From assembly GCA_032719365.1 (NCBI GenBank), contig CM064874.1:37124716-37188715 (forward strand): 64,000 nucleotides of DNA. The letters run 5' to 3'. The stretch's first letter is position 1. Every line of letters begins with the position of its first letter. The translations under genes were made by a program, and so were the position numbers. Positions 48,140 through 59,965 of the stretch are shown here, piece by piece. The notes under the pieces are model-generated. The model was not told the DNA's origin, did no database searches, and saw only the letters and a list, made by a program, of their open reading frames with translations. Origin of the DNA: Prinsepia uniflora (taxonomy: Eukaryota > Streptophyta > Magnoliopsida > Rosales > Rosaceae).

Positions 48140-49809
48140 AACTCCCCTCCTTAAAGAATTTCGTCCTCGAAATTCCAATCGACCCAATTCCATAACGAAA
48201 CTGTAGAAATCCAATCATGTCCCTCTACTCGGCCGTTACACACATCATGAGAGTGCCCGTGTAAAAGTACACGTCCAACACAGCCACACTTTGGCTCGTA
48301 AGTCTCACCCGAGACTGAATGTCGATGTCTCGCCTATCACTCACCCCGATGGATCAAATATACTAGGTTTCCATCCAAACGGCTTTTCAGCATGATGGTT
48401 CTTCTCATCCGACAATCGAGCTGACATTATGTTCAGCATCTGATTAGACAACATCCTCCAGGTTCTGCCATCACCATGGCACGAATCCCATCTCGCAGGC
48501 CATACTCAAACCTGCGACATTTACCAGCCTCGGTGCTCATATCAGTCAACGCTCTCGTTTTCATATACACACGCTGATACTGACTCTCCTTAGAGTCCCA
48601 TCAATCCATACCAATCTGAACTCGTTGGATACCGATTAATCCATTACCACAAAAAGCCAAATTGACTTTGTACGGAAGCCAATCCCATCAACCACTATCG
48701 TGACCTACTGGTAACTCTCGGCTCCATTGCGATCTCGTTGCGTTACTCTGATCTCGACTCACTCTCGAGTGCTCACATCATACCTCGTGTCACTCAGCCA
48801 AAACCTTGACTCACTCGAGTCCCAAACCGTCACACCACGTATCCTGTCGAAACACATTTGACATCGTATCCATCTTGGGTGTATCTGGATCCCAATCGAA
48901 TACTTGTCTCAGCAGAGATAACACGTCTGCACTGTAGGGTTCCCTTGGTCATCCGTGACCTTGAGCCTCCGCTCACATCAAACACTAAACCCTACCACTC
49001 CACTCGCCTCGAGCACACAGTAGTCGACGTACAATCAACTCATCATCATGTCGGAACACATCCGATCATGGTACTTATCAAACTGTCCACATCGGATCCG
49101 ATCCTCGTACACACTGTACAGTCAACATCGGACCTCAACCTTCCGTCACCAGGCGAACATCAATCCATCACAATCTCTATCCTCATATCCAATTCGAGGC
49201 GTCATCTATTCATCTCTTCTTGATCGATATTCATGTATAGTTCTCGTTTCATATTTATCCACATATCCAAGACAGATCATGCACTCCCATATCTGTCTTA
49301 ACATCTCACTGATTATGCTAAGAGGTTCTTAGACTGTCTTTTCATTCCAAGCGATTCTTCCACAGTCTTACAAGACGATTCTCCTCTGCTCCTAGCTTAG
49401 CATAATCAGTAGTACCATTCTCCCCGATGACGACTGGACCTCGGTCTACTCGACTCACAGTAGCCACAATCATCTCAGTCATCTTGATTGACACCACTCG
49501 GCTCGATTCAAACTTGCCTCACTCCACAGTGGTTCTATTACCTCGGACACTCACTAGTCACATCTAGTGACGCTAAGTACCATATGCTAATCATTCCAAG
49601 GTCGCCGAGTTAACTAGGGACAACGCACACGTGTCCCGCGTCCCTCACGACTGTTCAATCATAATCTCCCAGCCTCCAAGCCGTCACTCAAGTGGACATC
49701 CACTATGTCAGGACCCGACCCTCTTCTGTCAGGTCCCGATTCATCTAGCACGATATTGTCCGCTTTGGGCCTCGCCCTCACGGTTTTGTTTTCGGGAGCT
49801 CACGGTGCA

Positions 49810-49872
49810 ACTTCCCAGGGGGTCACCCATCTGAAATTGCACCAGCCTCAACTCGCTTAACTTTGGGGTTCC
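49810..49872 (-). other. 5S-rRNA-like Pol III segment in Cassandra LTR 1
   Basis: The minus strand reads AACCCCAAAGTTAAGCGAGT ... then GATGGGTGACCCCCTGGGAA. Plant 5S rRNA has AACTCCGAAGTTAAGCGTG ... GATGGGTGACCTCCTGGGAA, so the box A and box C region is preserved while the middle differs. It is not a 5S gene: the 5' third is missing. A second copy is at 50,203-50,265 in LTR 2. Confidence 0.9.
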
Positions 49873-50202
49873 AATCCCCCCCAAAGCCACTGAGCACCCA
49901 AAAGGCCTCATGCTAGATAGGTGTGTGCCTACACCTTTAAGGCACACCACCATTCCCTTCCCAGACCATTCCCCCCCCGCAGGAATGTGGGATTATTCAC
50001 CGTTCCCTTCAGGACACGGGTCTTACAATCCACCCCCCTTAGGGCCCAGCGTCCTCGCTGGCACACTTCCCGGTCGGGGTCTGGCTCTGATACCAAATTG
50101 TCAGGACCCGACCCTCTTCTGTCAGGTCCCGATTCATCTAGCACGATATTGTCCGCTTTGGGCCTCGCCCTCACGGTTTTGTTTTCGGGAGCTCACGGTG
50201 CA

Positions 50203-50265
50203 ACTTTCTAGGGGGTCACCCATCTGAAATTGCACCAGCCTCAACTCGCTTAACTTTGGGGTTCC
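50203..50265 (-). other. 5S-rRNA-like Pol III segment in Cassandra LTR 2
   Basis: Same block as in LTR 1, with one local change (GGGAAG to TAGAAAG on minus near the C box), which should weaken box C. Confidence 0.85.
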
Positions 50266-51950
50266 AATCCCCCCCAAAGCCACTGAGCTCCCAAAAGGCC
50301 TCATGCTAGATAGGTGTGTGCCTACACTTTTAAGGCACACCACCATTCCCTTCCCAGACCATTCCCCCCCCCCCCCCCCCCGCCCCCCCCCGCAGGAATG
50401 TGGGATTGTTCACCGTTCCCTCCAGGACACGGGTCTTACACGCTACGTGTCCGTTCATACCGTCTATGCACATCCAAAAGGATGTCAATTCATCCTAACC
50501 TGATGTACCGCTTGACTGAAGAGTCACAACAGACTCCCGCTGTGATCTGCAGTCAAATCTCTGCATACCACCATATCAGACCAACCGAACCATTACTTCA
50601 TCCATTTATATTTCATTCAATCACTACTTAGGCATTTCAACCTTTAACGTTACCACTCGTGGGCACACACTCGTACCTCAAGACTCGTATCATCAGGGAA
50701 CTGGTCACCAAACCAAGTACTCCCCGTGCCTCGCACTGAGCCACTCGGGATCCTTTTTGTCCCGCTCCATGTCCACCGAACTCACAAGCTCGCATTTCTA
50801 GGCACATTTACCATCCCATCGTCATACTGATTCGCACGTCCTAACTCTATGGGATCAACTCCAACACTCACACTTGTGTGATCCGTCCAAGGATATCTAG
50901 GGCACCTGTCACTCAACCAGGTACATCACACTCATCACAGTCACCTCACAAGGTTAACGTGGCACACTTGACAATACCCAAAGTCCAACATCTCATTCTG
51001 CAATCACACTCAGTCGTAACCGAGTCGAATCCAGAAATCACTGCTCGTAACATGCGTCACTCACGCACCTCCGTAACATCGTCACGACTGACGAATCCCA
51101 TCGTCACAATCATCATGGCAACCTGAGCCTATCCAACTCGATAAGACCCGATCACGTCCATTGTTAGCAGCGTCTACCATAACCTCGTGCAGACCAATGT
51201 AAAAAACACTCTGCTATTGAGACTCCAAATCCATGCGGTTAACTCACCGCCGGTACCAACCACTCAACACGCAACATCCACCGATCGGTCCACCTCAGGA
51301 TCCGGTTGACAAGTAGCACACTCCTGGTAACTTGTCCAATCAATCTCCTATTAGGGTTAACAAAAACCCGGCTGCCCGCTGCAGCCCAACAATCCTGACT
51401 GATCCATCACTCTCGACTCCGAAGAGTCGTCATACTCCGACACTGGTGTCCAATCAACTAGTAACCATAATCCAAGGACCTCGTCCTCTCGTATCTCCAC
51501 GGCTCCCAGCCGCTAGCCTTCACAAGAACTTGGCCATAATTCGTGCTTAACACTGCACAACCGCTACATGTCGCAATCGCGGCATACCCCAATCACCGCA
51601 TGCCATACCAAGCCGTACAACACCTACACCGTGGCATCCCCAGCCAGTCAACATCTCTATAGGACTCGACACACCGAAACATGGCATCACGTGCCAAGTA
51701 GGATCAAACATTCCTATTCCAAACAATCTCACTCGAGTCATCCACGACCTCCATAGATACCACTTGTCACTATCCATAACTATCATGACCTTACCGTTGA
51801 GTGGTCACAACTCCAACCTCAATCATAGTACTGGGAAAATCGGCTCACTAAGTCCCATCCAACAGTAACCACGCGGCTCTAAGTTGATGGATTCGTACGA
51901 AAATTGATCCTACTCGGGATCCATGTGTGAAACCGTGAAACCGTGAGAAA

Positions 51951-53332
51951 CAGAGCATGTGTGAAACCGTGAGGAAACCACCCACTTCCTACCTTCGATC
52001 CCCATCATTTGCCTGTGGCTGGTGAAGGAATGATAGAGAGGGAGTTGAGATTATGATGGTGGTGGCCACGGCAGGGCACGACGATGGAGGAAAGGACGAA
52101 TTCCCGTGAAAGTTTATTTGAATTCGATAATGGTAAATTGAGTTCTAGTGACTGATAATCGAAGTGGTTGCCTGGATGAGGTTCTGGAGGTTGCCAGGAG
52201 CTGATTAAGCTTGGAAACAAGACCCACGGTGGCCAGAGTTGTGAGAACATGACGGTGGAAAAATTGGAGATTTCTGCTCGATCGGGAAGGTATACACCTG
52301 ACTTAAATATCATGTTTTGATTATGTGAATCGATTAGAAATGAAAGAACGAAGCTATAGGACTTAATAGAATCGAAAAAGGGTCGAAAATGGAGGAAAAT
52401 TAGGTACGCCGATTTGGGTTGAACCGGATTTGCAGGATCGGTCCGAACCGGATTTACCTGAGGTAGGAGATAAACAGTGCAGGCGCGTGAAGCCAACGCG
52501 CAGCGCCTTTGGGTGGCGCATGGCACAGTTTTTGGGGAAGTGTTTAAATGACTTTTAATCTAATCGTTGTAAAGAACATTTTAGGACTGGTTTCGAGTCG
52601 ATCAGACATCGTTTCGATATAGTTCGGGATGTCCGAAGGTTTAAGGGCTAGTTTGAAAATAGTTAAAAATTCAGGAAAATTACGGGGAGTTAGTAGAAGC
52701 ATATTGAAATAGTTAGTGACCTTAGAATGTGATTTGGACAGGTTCAGGAAGTCCGATGATAGTGGATTAGCCGGGAAAGCGTAGTTGCACGTGTATCGAG
52801 GCGACATCGAGGATGGTCTGTGAGTGGACTTTGCTTTCTAAATTATGATGCATGCATAAATGTTTTACATTTTTTCTATATGTGATTTTTATGTTTATGC
52901 TTGTGATATTTATGATTTATGTTTTGCACTTCAAGATATATTATGTATTTGCACGTTTTATGAGATTATGATTTATGCTTCGATTTGATGATGGTTTCGA
53001 TAACTTGTTTTTGGGATTTGAATTCAAGGATTTATAAATGGATTTTGGAAAGTAACTTCGGGCTTGAGGCCCAGTTACTAAAGATTTCAGATTTCGGTTT
53101 TAATGTAATTTCTGGATGTGGATTCGGAATGATGATTCCGGATTCAGACTTATTCAGAATGATGATTTCGAATTCGGATGGGGATTCGGAATGGTGAATT
53201 CAGATTCGGATTTGGAAATGGATTTATGGATTTGGATTTGAAATAGGAAATGATTTTAAAATGGTTTTGAATTGGATTTGCTGGATCTGGTTTGGGGTTT
53301 AAAGACTCAGATATGATATGTGACGGGGCGGG
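51951..53332 (+). mobile_element. LARD LTR of opposite orientation, left part
   Basis: Block order is that of an LTR read in sense on plus: CACGCGCAGC-type block in AGGCGCGTGAAGCCAACGCG (52,481-52,505), GTCTGTGAGTGGAC (52,816-52,829), then GGGCTTGAGGCCCAG and GAGTTTAAAGACTC-type hairpins to 53,332. It is split by the 10.3-kb element 53,333-63,654 and resumes at 63,655. Its TGTAAC edge is missing. The start near 51,951 is approximate. The 173-codon minus frame at 52,005-52,526 is a shadow. Confidence 0.75.
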
Positions 53333-53950
53333 TGATACGACCCATCCCAATCCCCCCCAGCTTAACGTGGGATGCGTCATGCTCCCGTCTGACACGAAGT
53401 GTTAGATAAGGGATAATACGTACCTCAGCCTATATGGGGCTCCCAGAGCTCACCAGGATCAGTGGAGGAGTGCGATGTCTCGTTCTCTGATACAACCCAC
53501 ATCCGTGATCAACCTGAAGGGCAATAAAACCATTAAGAACTGTGAGTGGAAAAAAATCAATAAGTTCATAAAAACACACTTCATAAAGATTTTTATGCCC
53601 TTCACTAAAAAGTATGCATGTATTGAAAACCAGTAATAAAAATATTTGCTGAAATATACCATTAGGGCCTTAGCCCAAAAATCGTAACTAAAAACCAAGT
53701 GTGGGAACTCAGCCCAAAACTGTAGAATACCAAAATCCGTAAATCCAAAACCAAGTGGGCCACTGCCCAAATCCTTAACCACAAATCCACAAATACCGAA
53801 CTACCATTTCATGAATCCAATAATCCATATTTACCATATAACCACCCCCGGAATCCCAGATGCCTAGCGTCACAGACGCTCGACGTCCCAAACGTCATAT
53901 CTCAGGTAATAAGCAACGCGTGCTGCCTGGGGTCTCTCCGGGTTAATATC
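53333..53950 (-). mobile_element. LARD element 3, remnant of 3' LTR (618 bp)
   Basis: It begins TGATACGACCC at 53,333, after the target duplication GCGGG (53,328-53,332), and closely matches the start of the partner LTR at 55,203. The match includes the same hairpins GGAATCCCAGATGCC, AGCGTCACAGACGCT and GACGTCCCAAACGTC. It is cut at 53,950, where plastid sequence begins. The remaining 2 kb or so of this LTR and most of the internal region are gone. Confidence 0.85.
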
Positions 53951-54305
53951 TTGTTACAACTTCACTCCAGTCACTAGCCCTGCCTTCGGCATCCCCCCCT
54001 TGCGGTTAAGGTAACGACTTCGGGCATGGCCAGCTCCCATAGTGTGACGGGTGGTGTGTACAAGACCAGGGAACGAATTCACCACCGTATGCCTGACCGA
54101 CGATTACTAGCGATTCCGGCTTCATGTAGGTGAGTTGCAGCCTACAATCCGAACTGAGGACGGGTTTTTAGAGTTAGCTCACCCTTGCGGGATCGTGACA
54201 CTTTGTCCAGGCCATTGTAGAACGTGTGTCGCCCAGGGCATAAGGGGCATGATGACTTGACGTCATCCTCACATTCCTCCAGCTTATCACTGGCAGTCTT
54301 CTCCG
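53951..54305 (-). other. rrn16: Plastid 16S rRNA gene fragment (NUPT) inside a LARD element
   Basis: The minus strand matches the 3' third of chloroplast 16S rRNA as I know it: GACGTCAAGTCATCATGCCC, GGGCGACACACGT, CCGTCCTCAGTTCGGATTG, GGAATCGCTAGTAATCG, TGTACACACC and GAAGTCGTTACCTTAACCGC in order. It stops just after GTAACAAG, before the anti-Shine-Dalgarno end. It shows about a dozen C-to-T/G-to-A changes at CpG or CpHpG-like sites, consistent with a methylated nuclear copy. The left junction TATCTTG overlaps the LTR by about 5 bp. About 17 unassigned bases follow to 54,322. It is not a functional rRNA gene. Confidence 0.93.
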
Positions 54306-54321
54306 GCTCGCCTTCCTCCCC

Positions 54322-55202
54322 CATCCACACATCACACTATTATCTGGTCCAACTCAGGGTTCCATATATTATCTCAAAACTGTACTCGGGGATCGAATCC
54401 CATTAATTCATTTCATGTCGGGCCAACCAATCTCCATAGTTTTGACTAGACTCACTAGAGTCATCCTCATGGTCATCCATGACTTCAGCCACTCTTTGCA
54501 GCAGAAGTTCTAATTCACCAGCCACAATCTGGGGTTCGACCTGACAAACCACCTCGACTTTGGAAAGTCGTCCAATCCACTACAACTACGGACTCACAAT
54601 TCCAATTCATCAATCACAACTAAGGTTCACCTTTCCAGTCTATCCATCATAAATTAGGGTTCCACAATCACACCCTAGGGTTCCTCTAAACCCAACTGTT
54701 CTCTGCAGTACAATCTACAGTCTGACCGACCATCCGGTCCTGACATCGCATGGACGTCAATCCAATCCTACCATCAACGCAACTAGGGTTCCACCACTAA
54801 GGTCATCAGCTAACTCCGATTAAAATTCCTCACACCAGCTATCACCACTAGGGTTCACATTCTCATACCATCACTCAACTGGGGTTCACATTTCTAGATC
54901 ACTACTCAAATGGGGTTCCTCGAACCCAGCTGCTCCCAGCAGCATAACCATCTAACATCACATGACCGAGCCAACGGTCCCACATTACCTAGTTCGTCAC
55001 ATACAACCCACATGGGTCGAATCACACTAACACATGGCATATCGGGCCAATCAAACTCTATCCACTATTTAAACCCAAAAACTATCAAACCGGCATCCTA
55101 CTATCAGGTTGATAACGAGCTAACCACGTAGAGACACCACATCCTCAACCTGCACGTACCACAAGAACTACTGAATAGCGAGAACCTCGCTCTGACACCA
55201 CT
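54322..55202 (-). mobile_element. LARD element 3, surviving internal region
   Basis: About 880 bp, homologous to 4,589-5,297 of element 1, beginning TCCACACATCACACTA. The rest of the internal region has been replaced by plastid DNA. No coding frame. At the right end GCTCTGACACCA (55,189-55,200) is a PBS complement. Confidence 0.83.
55189..55200 (-). other. Primer-binding site of LARD element 3
   Basis: Sense TGGTGTCAGAGC differs by one base from the tRNA-iMet complement seen at 5,284-5,295. Two bases (CT) separate it from the LTR at 55,203, as in element 1. Confidence 0.88.
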
Positions 55203-56728
55203 TGACACGACCCATCCCAATCCCCCCAGGATTAACGTGGGATGTGTCATGCTCCCGTCTGACATGAAGTGTCAGACAAGGGAGAATACGTACCTCAACC
55301 CATACGGATCTCCTAGAGCGCGCCAGGATCGGTGGAGGAGCGCAATGTCTCGGTCTTTGCTACATCCCCTATCCGTGATCAACCTGAAGGGCAATAAAAC
55401 TATTAAGAACTGTGAGTGGACAAAAATCAATAAGTTCATCAAAACACATTTCATAAAGCTATTTATGCCCTTCACTAAAAAGTATGCATGCATCGAAAAC
55501 CAGTAATCAAAATATTTACTGAATTAAGCCATTAGGGCCTTAGCCCAAAAACCGTAACTCAAAACCAAGTGTGGGAACTCAGCCCAAAACTGTAGAATAC
55601 CAAAATCCGTAAATCCAGAACCAAGTGGGTCACTACCCAAATCCATAACCACAAATCCATCAATACCGAAATACCATTTCATGAATCCAATAATCCATAT
55701 TTACCATATAATCATCCCTGGCATCCCAGATGCCTAGCATCTGAGATGCTCGACATCCCAGACGTCATATCTCACGGTAATAAGCAACGCGTGCTACATG
55801 GGGTCTCTCCAGGTCAATATCTCTGACATCCCAGATGTCTGATGTCCCAGACGTCTAATCATAGCATTCTTGCTCCTGAGTCACTATACGGTCCGGTAGC
55901 TCTGTATAATGACCCCTCGCAAGAAATGCACCGTGACTTCCCCAGTGTCCCAGACACTTGGAGGAGACCATAACATATCCTCGTATCAAGATGGTATATG
56001 GAAAATAGTTTTACTAAGCCATTTAAAAACATCTCTAATGGCCCTGCTCAAAATTTCCATAAAACATCACAAATCCATTTAGGGTCCTCGACCCGAAATC
56101 ACGTTTATGAAACATAGGGTCCCATACCCGAAATCACATTATAAAATCCAACTGGTCCTCATGCTCGATTTTGTAAACCACTGGGCCCCTGGCCCGATCA
56201 CATAATTCAAATGAGTCTCATACCCGAGTTCATCTTTCCAAAACCAAAACCATACCATAGAACCATTATTGAATTCATAATCACATAGCAATAGTATAAA
56301 CTCGTAAACATCAAAATACGTGTAAATATGGGATTACATCGAAAGACGTGCAATCATGTAAATCACCAATGCCACAACCATCATCATAGAAATAACGTAT
56401 GTAAAACATATAAAATAGTTAAGCATACATCACAGTTTAGAAAACGAAGTCCACTCATAGATCATCCTACGATTCCGCCTCGATACGTGTGCCATAAGTC
56501 TTCCCAGGCCACAATATTATCACCGGGACTTCCAAACCTGTCCAAATCACACTAGAGGGTTACTAACCTCTTCATTAACCTCCTATTAAAGCCTCGTAAT
56601 TTTCTCGAATTTTTAACTGTTTTTAACCTCGATCCTAAACGTTCGGACACCCTGAAACATATCGAAACGATATCCAATTCACAAGAAACAAGTCCCAAAA
56701 TGTTCGTTACATCGAATAGATGATTTGA

Positions 56729-59646
56729 TGTAACGACCCATCTTGGGAATTAGGGTTAAGACCATGTTTAAAATGAGATTAGTGAGATTAATTGGTGGTT
56801 AGTCAGTTACGATAGGTCCGGTAGCGTAGAATGACGATTTTGCCCTTAGGTTGGGCAAAATGTTGACTTTGAGTTTGGGCGGTCAAATGGACGTTGACCG
56901 ATGACCGTGACGTAGTTCGGGACGTCACGAATCGGTAGACAGGTGGCACACTCTACTCCGCCATCCGAGGAGGAAGTTATGATGTTCGGAAGGTTGAGGG
57001 CATTACCGTAATTTGGCTAAAATAGGTGGAAAAGTTGAATTTTCGTACGATCGGGTTTTGACACGTTGACCTAGGACCGTTAGGTAGATCTTGTTGTCCT
57101 GAGTTCGATGATAGGCGGCACGTATTCATCGGAGTTAGGATGTGTGCATTACGGGTCTAGAAAGGTAGTGGCAAAATGGTAATTTTGACTTAAAAGGAAG
57201 GGCAGTTTGGTCTTTTGTACTTTGGGCTTGGTGCAGCCGGATTTGGACAAGTGTCCAGGGCAGAGAGGAGATTTTTGTGTGAGGCTTGAGGGGATGGCGA
57301 CACGTGGGGCTTGGCTAGAGGGTTCTAGTGAGTGCACGGGTGTTTCAAAATCGTGCAAGTGTGTGTGTCGTGTGTGTGCGAACCAGAGAGAAACAGTGAC
57401 TGAGAGATTGGGAGAATTTATCGGTTACCGTGTGTTTTTGTGCGAATTAGTGAGTGAGAAAGTGACTAAGGGAAGCTGAGAGTGTGAGGATTGAGTGGGG
57501 ATGACTGCTCGTGTACGGGAACAGGTGTGAGAAGGGGGAGGGTTCACGGGAAAAACAGAGAGAACAGAGAGGAGTTGAGTGGTGGTGTGGCCGTGTGCTG
57601 ATCGATTGGGCTCGACAGGGGGCGAGGACGACTCTGTGGACTCCAGGGAGTGGGCGGTGAGCACGGCGGCGGTCGACGACAGGTAATTTCTTCTTCCCGT
57701 TCTTTTGTTCTATTTTAGCCGTGAACTTCAAACCAAAAGTCGTGGCTTTTGGGCATGATTCGAGGAGTTTGGTAAGTATTGGTAGGTTCAGTAGGGTTCT
57801 AGGAAGCGTCTAGTGTAGCCACCGTGACGGGGGAAGACTTGGGTGGCCGGAATGGGAAACAGGGGACTGTCGGGTTTTTGTTTTGAGCTTGAGTCGACGG
57901 ATTTTGGACTATGTCGAGGTGTTTGGAATAGGGGTATGGGTTGCTTAGTATTGGACGATGAAGATGGTGAAGAAAGGAAGGGAAACGGAGACGGGACGGC
58001 GGAGAACCGGGAACGCCGGTTCAGACCGGTTCACGCGAGGTAGACGACGGTGAACAGTACCCTGTGTGCAGGCGCGTGAGGCCAAGCGCAGCCACATTTG
58101 GCGGCGTGTGGGGGCGTGTGCGGCGGTGTTTGGGAAAATGGTCAATTGAGTTTTTGTTCAACATGTCTTAAGGAATCGATTGGAATAGGTTTCGGGTTAA
58201 TCGGACGTCGTTTGAGGTTAGTTCCGCGAGGTTGAAGGTTTAGGGTTCCGGTTCGTTACGTGTAGGACCCGGGGAGTTTTGGGGAAAATTAGGTGGACCT
58301 TCGTAGATGTGTTAGTAACGTACTTTGGTGATTGTTGACAGGATCGGGATTTCCCGAGGAAGCTGAGGAACGTACAGGACGTACGGGACGCGAGTGACGT
58401 GCCCGGTATCTGTGAGTGGACCCCTTCTCTCAACTCAAGCATGCGTAACTATTTTTCATACTTGTTTTATGGTTTTACACGTGATTTCAAGATTGTTAAA
58501 TGCGTGGTGTTGGTTTTCTATAATTGCACGTTTTTCGAGAAAAAAATGTATTTGGTACGTTTTACGATAAAAGGCTGATTTCTGCTTATGATGTTATAGT
58601 TTCGGGATTTCCAATGATAAATGGTTTTTAATGATTATACATGGCTTTGAGACATGATTTGATGATCAAAGTTTTCAGTTTTAGAATCGGATTTCGGTAA
58701 ACGAGATTTGGTTTTAAAGTTGAAAAGTGGAATTTCGGATTTGGGTTCGGAATGACGGTTCTGGACGCCGGAAAGGCATCAGACTGGTGATTCCGGATTA
58801 AGGTTTGGATGTGGATTTAGAAATGGTTTTCAAATGGTTATGGATTAGATTTTCTGGATCTGGTTATTGGGTTTAAAGACCCGGATATTGTGATTGACGG
58901 GGGACGGGCCCGGATTGGGTTTAAAGACCCGAATTGAGTTTAAAGACTCGGGAGTTTAAAGACTCGGATATATTGATATTTCCCCGTAGGCCTGTTCAGT
59001 TTAAAGACTCGGGAGTTTAAAGACTCGGATATTATTGAGGCCTGGATTGAGTTTAAAGACTCGGATAGATCCAGCAGGTTTGATCGGATAATGATGGCTT
59101 GATATTTATGTTTTGTGATACGGTTTTATGATGTTTATGATACGAGTTCTATAACTGTTTTTAAAATGATTAAGCAAATGTTTTATGATGATCCTTCTAG
59201 GATTTCTAACTGTTTTCAATAATTGGGTTATGCATGTGATTTCAAAACGGAGGGCTAAAACCCCTGGTTTTATTATGAAATGGTTTTCAGAAAGTATTTT
59301 ATTATTTATGGTCCACTCACACCTTCTGTTTTAAATTGCCCTCCAGGTCGTGGAGCTAGCGCGGGGTTTTGGCGTCGAGGCAGCGTCGGAGCATAGAATT
59401 TTTCGAGAGTGACCCCGGAGTGCTTAAACTTTTCCGTTGTGCGTGTATCTTGTTTATCGGTTTTCTTTCCTTTGTATTTGGTACTATGCTCTGTAAAATT
59501 TGACTTCGGGATATTTAAAGTTTCTCCTACGTCTGACTGTGTATTTTGGTGGTTTTTCGTAAGTTTATTTCGGTTTAGTGTCGGGGTGTCAGACGGGAGC
59601 AGGATTTACCTCGGTTTTCGGGGTGAAACCGGGGTGGGTCCTGACA
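56729..59646 (+). mobile_element. Solo LARD LTR, opposite orientation, nested in element 3
   Basis: It starts TGTAACGACCC and ends GGGTCCTGACA, 2,918 bp, with a perfect TTTGA duplication (56,724-56,728 and 59,647-59,651). Read on plus it shows the sense order: CGTGACGT hairpin (56,917), CACGCGCC-type block (58,070-58,090), CTGTGAGTGGAC (58,410-58,421), GAGTTTAAAGACTC and GGGTTTAAAGACCC hairpins (58,868-59,055), then GTCCACTCACAC (59,311-59,322). Confidence 0.93.
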
Positions 59647-59965
59647 TTTGACGTGTTGAAAACTTTCCCAGAATACCCCTCCATGCACCCCCACGCACGC
59701 CACAAGCGGCTGTGCGTGAAAGCCACGCGCGATGAACATTGTCATCGCCAACCTCATGTGAACCCGGTTCACTGGTTCGGTCTAGTTCAGCCGTACCGAA
59801 AAACTGACCCGGCCTGTTCTCCCAATTTCGGCCACCATTTTCTCCATGTTTCTTCCTATGTACTCGTCTCGTCCTTCCCTAGAGGTCTACGATTTCAAAA
59901 CCAAGAAATCACGACGATACATACTTGTTCATGGAGGAAACACGATCGACCACCTGCAACTTCGT

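Larger units (their letters stand above)
49706..50440 (-). mobile_element. Complete Cassandra TRIM (two LTRs, 735 bp)
   Basis: The LTRs are 49,706-50,027 (322 bp) and 50,099-50,440 (342 bp), separated by only 71 bp holding a PPT complement (50,028-50,040, ATCCACCCCCCTT) and a PBS complement GCTCTGATACCA at 50,084-50,095. Target duplication is CACTA (49,701-49,705) and CGCTA (50,441-50,445), differing by one transition. The LTRs are almost identical except for a C-run expansion (50,366-50,394). TRIMs encode no protein and depend on other elements for replication. Sense is minus, shared with the LARD host. Confidence 0.95.
48140..51950 (-). mobile_element. LARD element 2, internal region, 5' part lost
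   Basis: It starts at the PPT complement (48,140-48,155, sense TTTAAGGAGGGGAGTTT) and the block AATTTCGAGGACGAAATT (about 48,157-48,174). Like the element 1 internal region it has no gag-pol frame and is full of short near-repeats. It is interrupted by a full Cassandra TRIM (49,706-50,440). No PBS or second LTR of this element is found: at about 51,950 it passes into an LTR fragment of opposite orientation, so the 5' part was deleted. Confidence 0.75.

Noticed and set aside
49810..49872. Genuine 5S rRNA gene
   Set aside because: The first third of 5S is missing and the block lies inside LTRs with PBS/PPT between them, which is the known Cassandra arrangement.
52005..52526. 173-codon minus-strand frame as a gene
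   Set aside because: It lies in the reversed LTR 51,951-53,332 and equivalent positions in other LTR copies are not open.
53951..54305. Functional rRNA gene or bacterial contamination
   Set aside because: Only the 3' third of 16S is present, with many transitions, and both sides join LARD sequence. The internal variants fit a chloroplast source better than a bacterial one.
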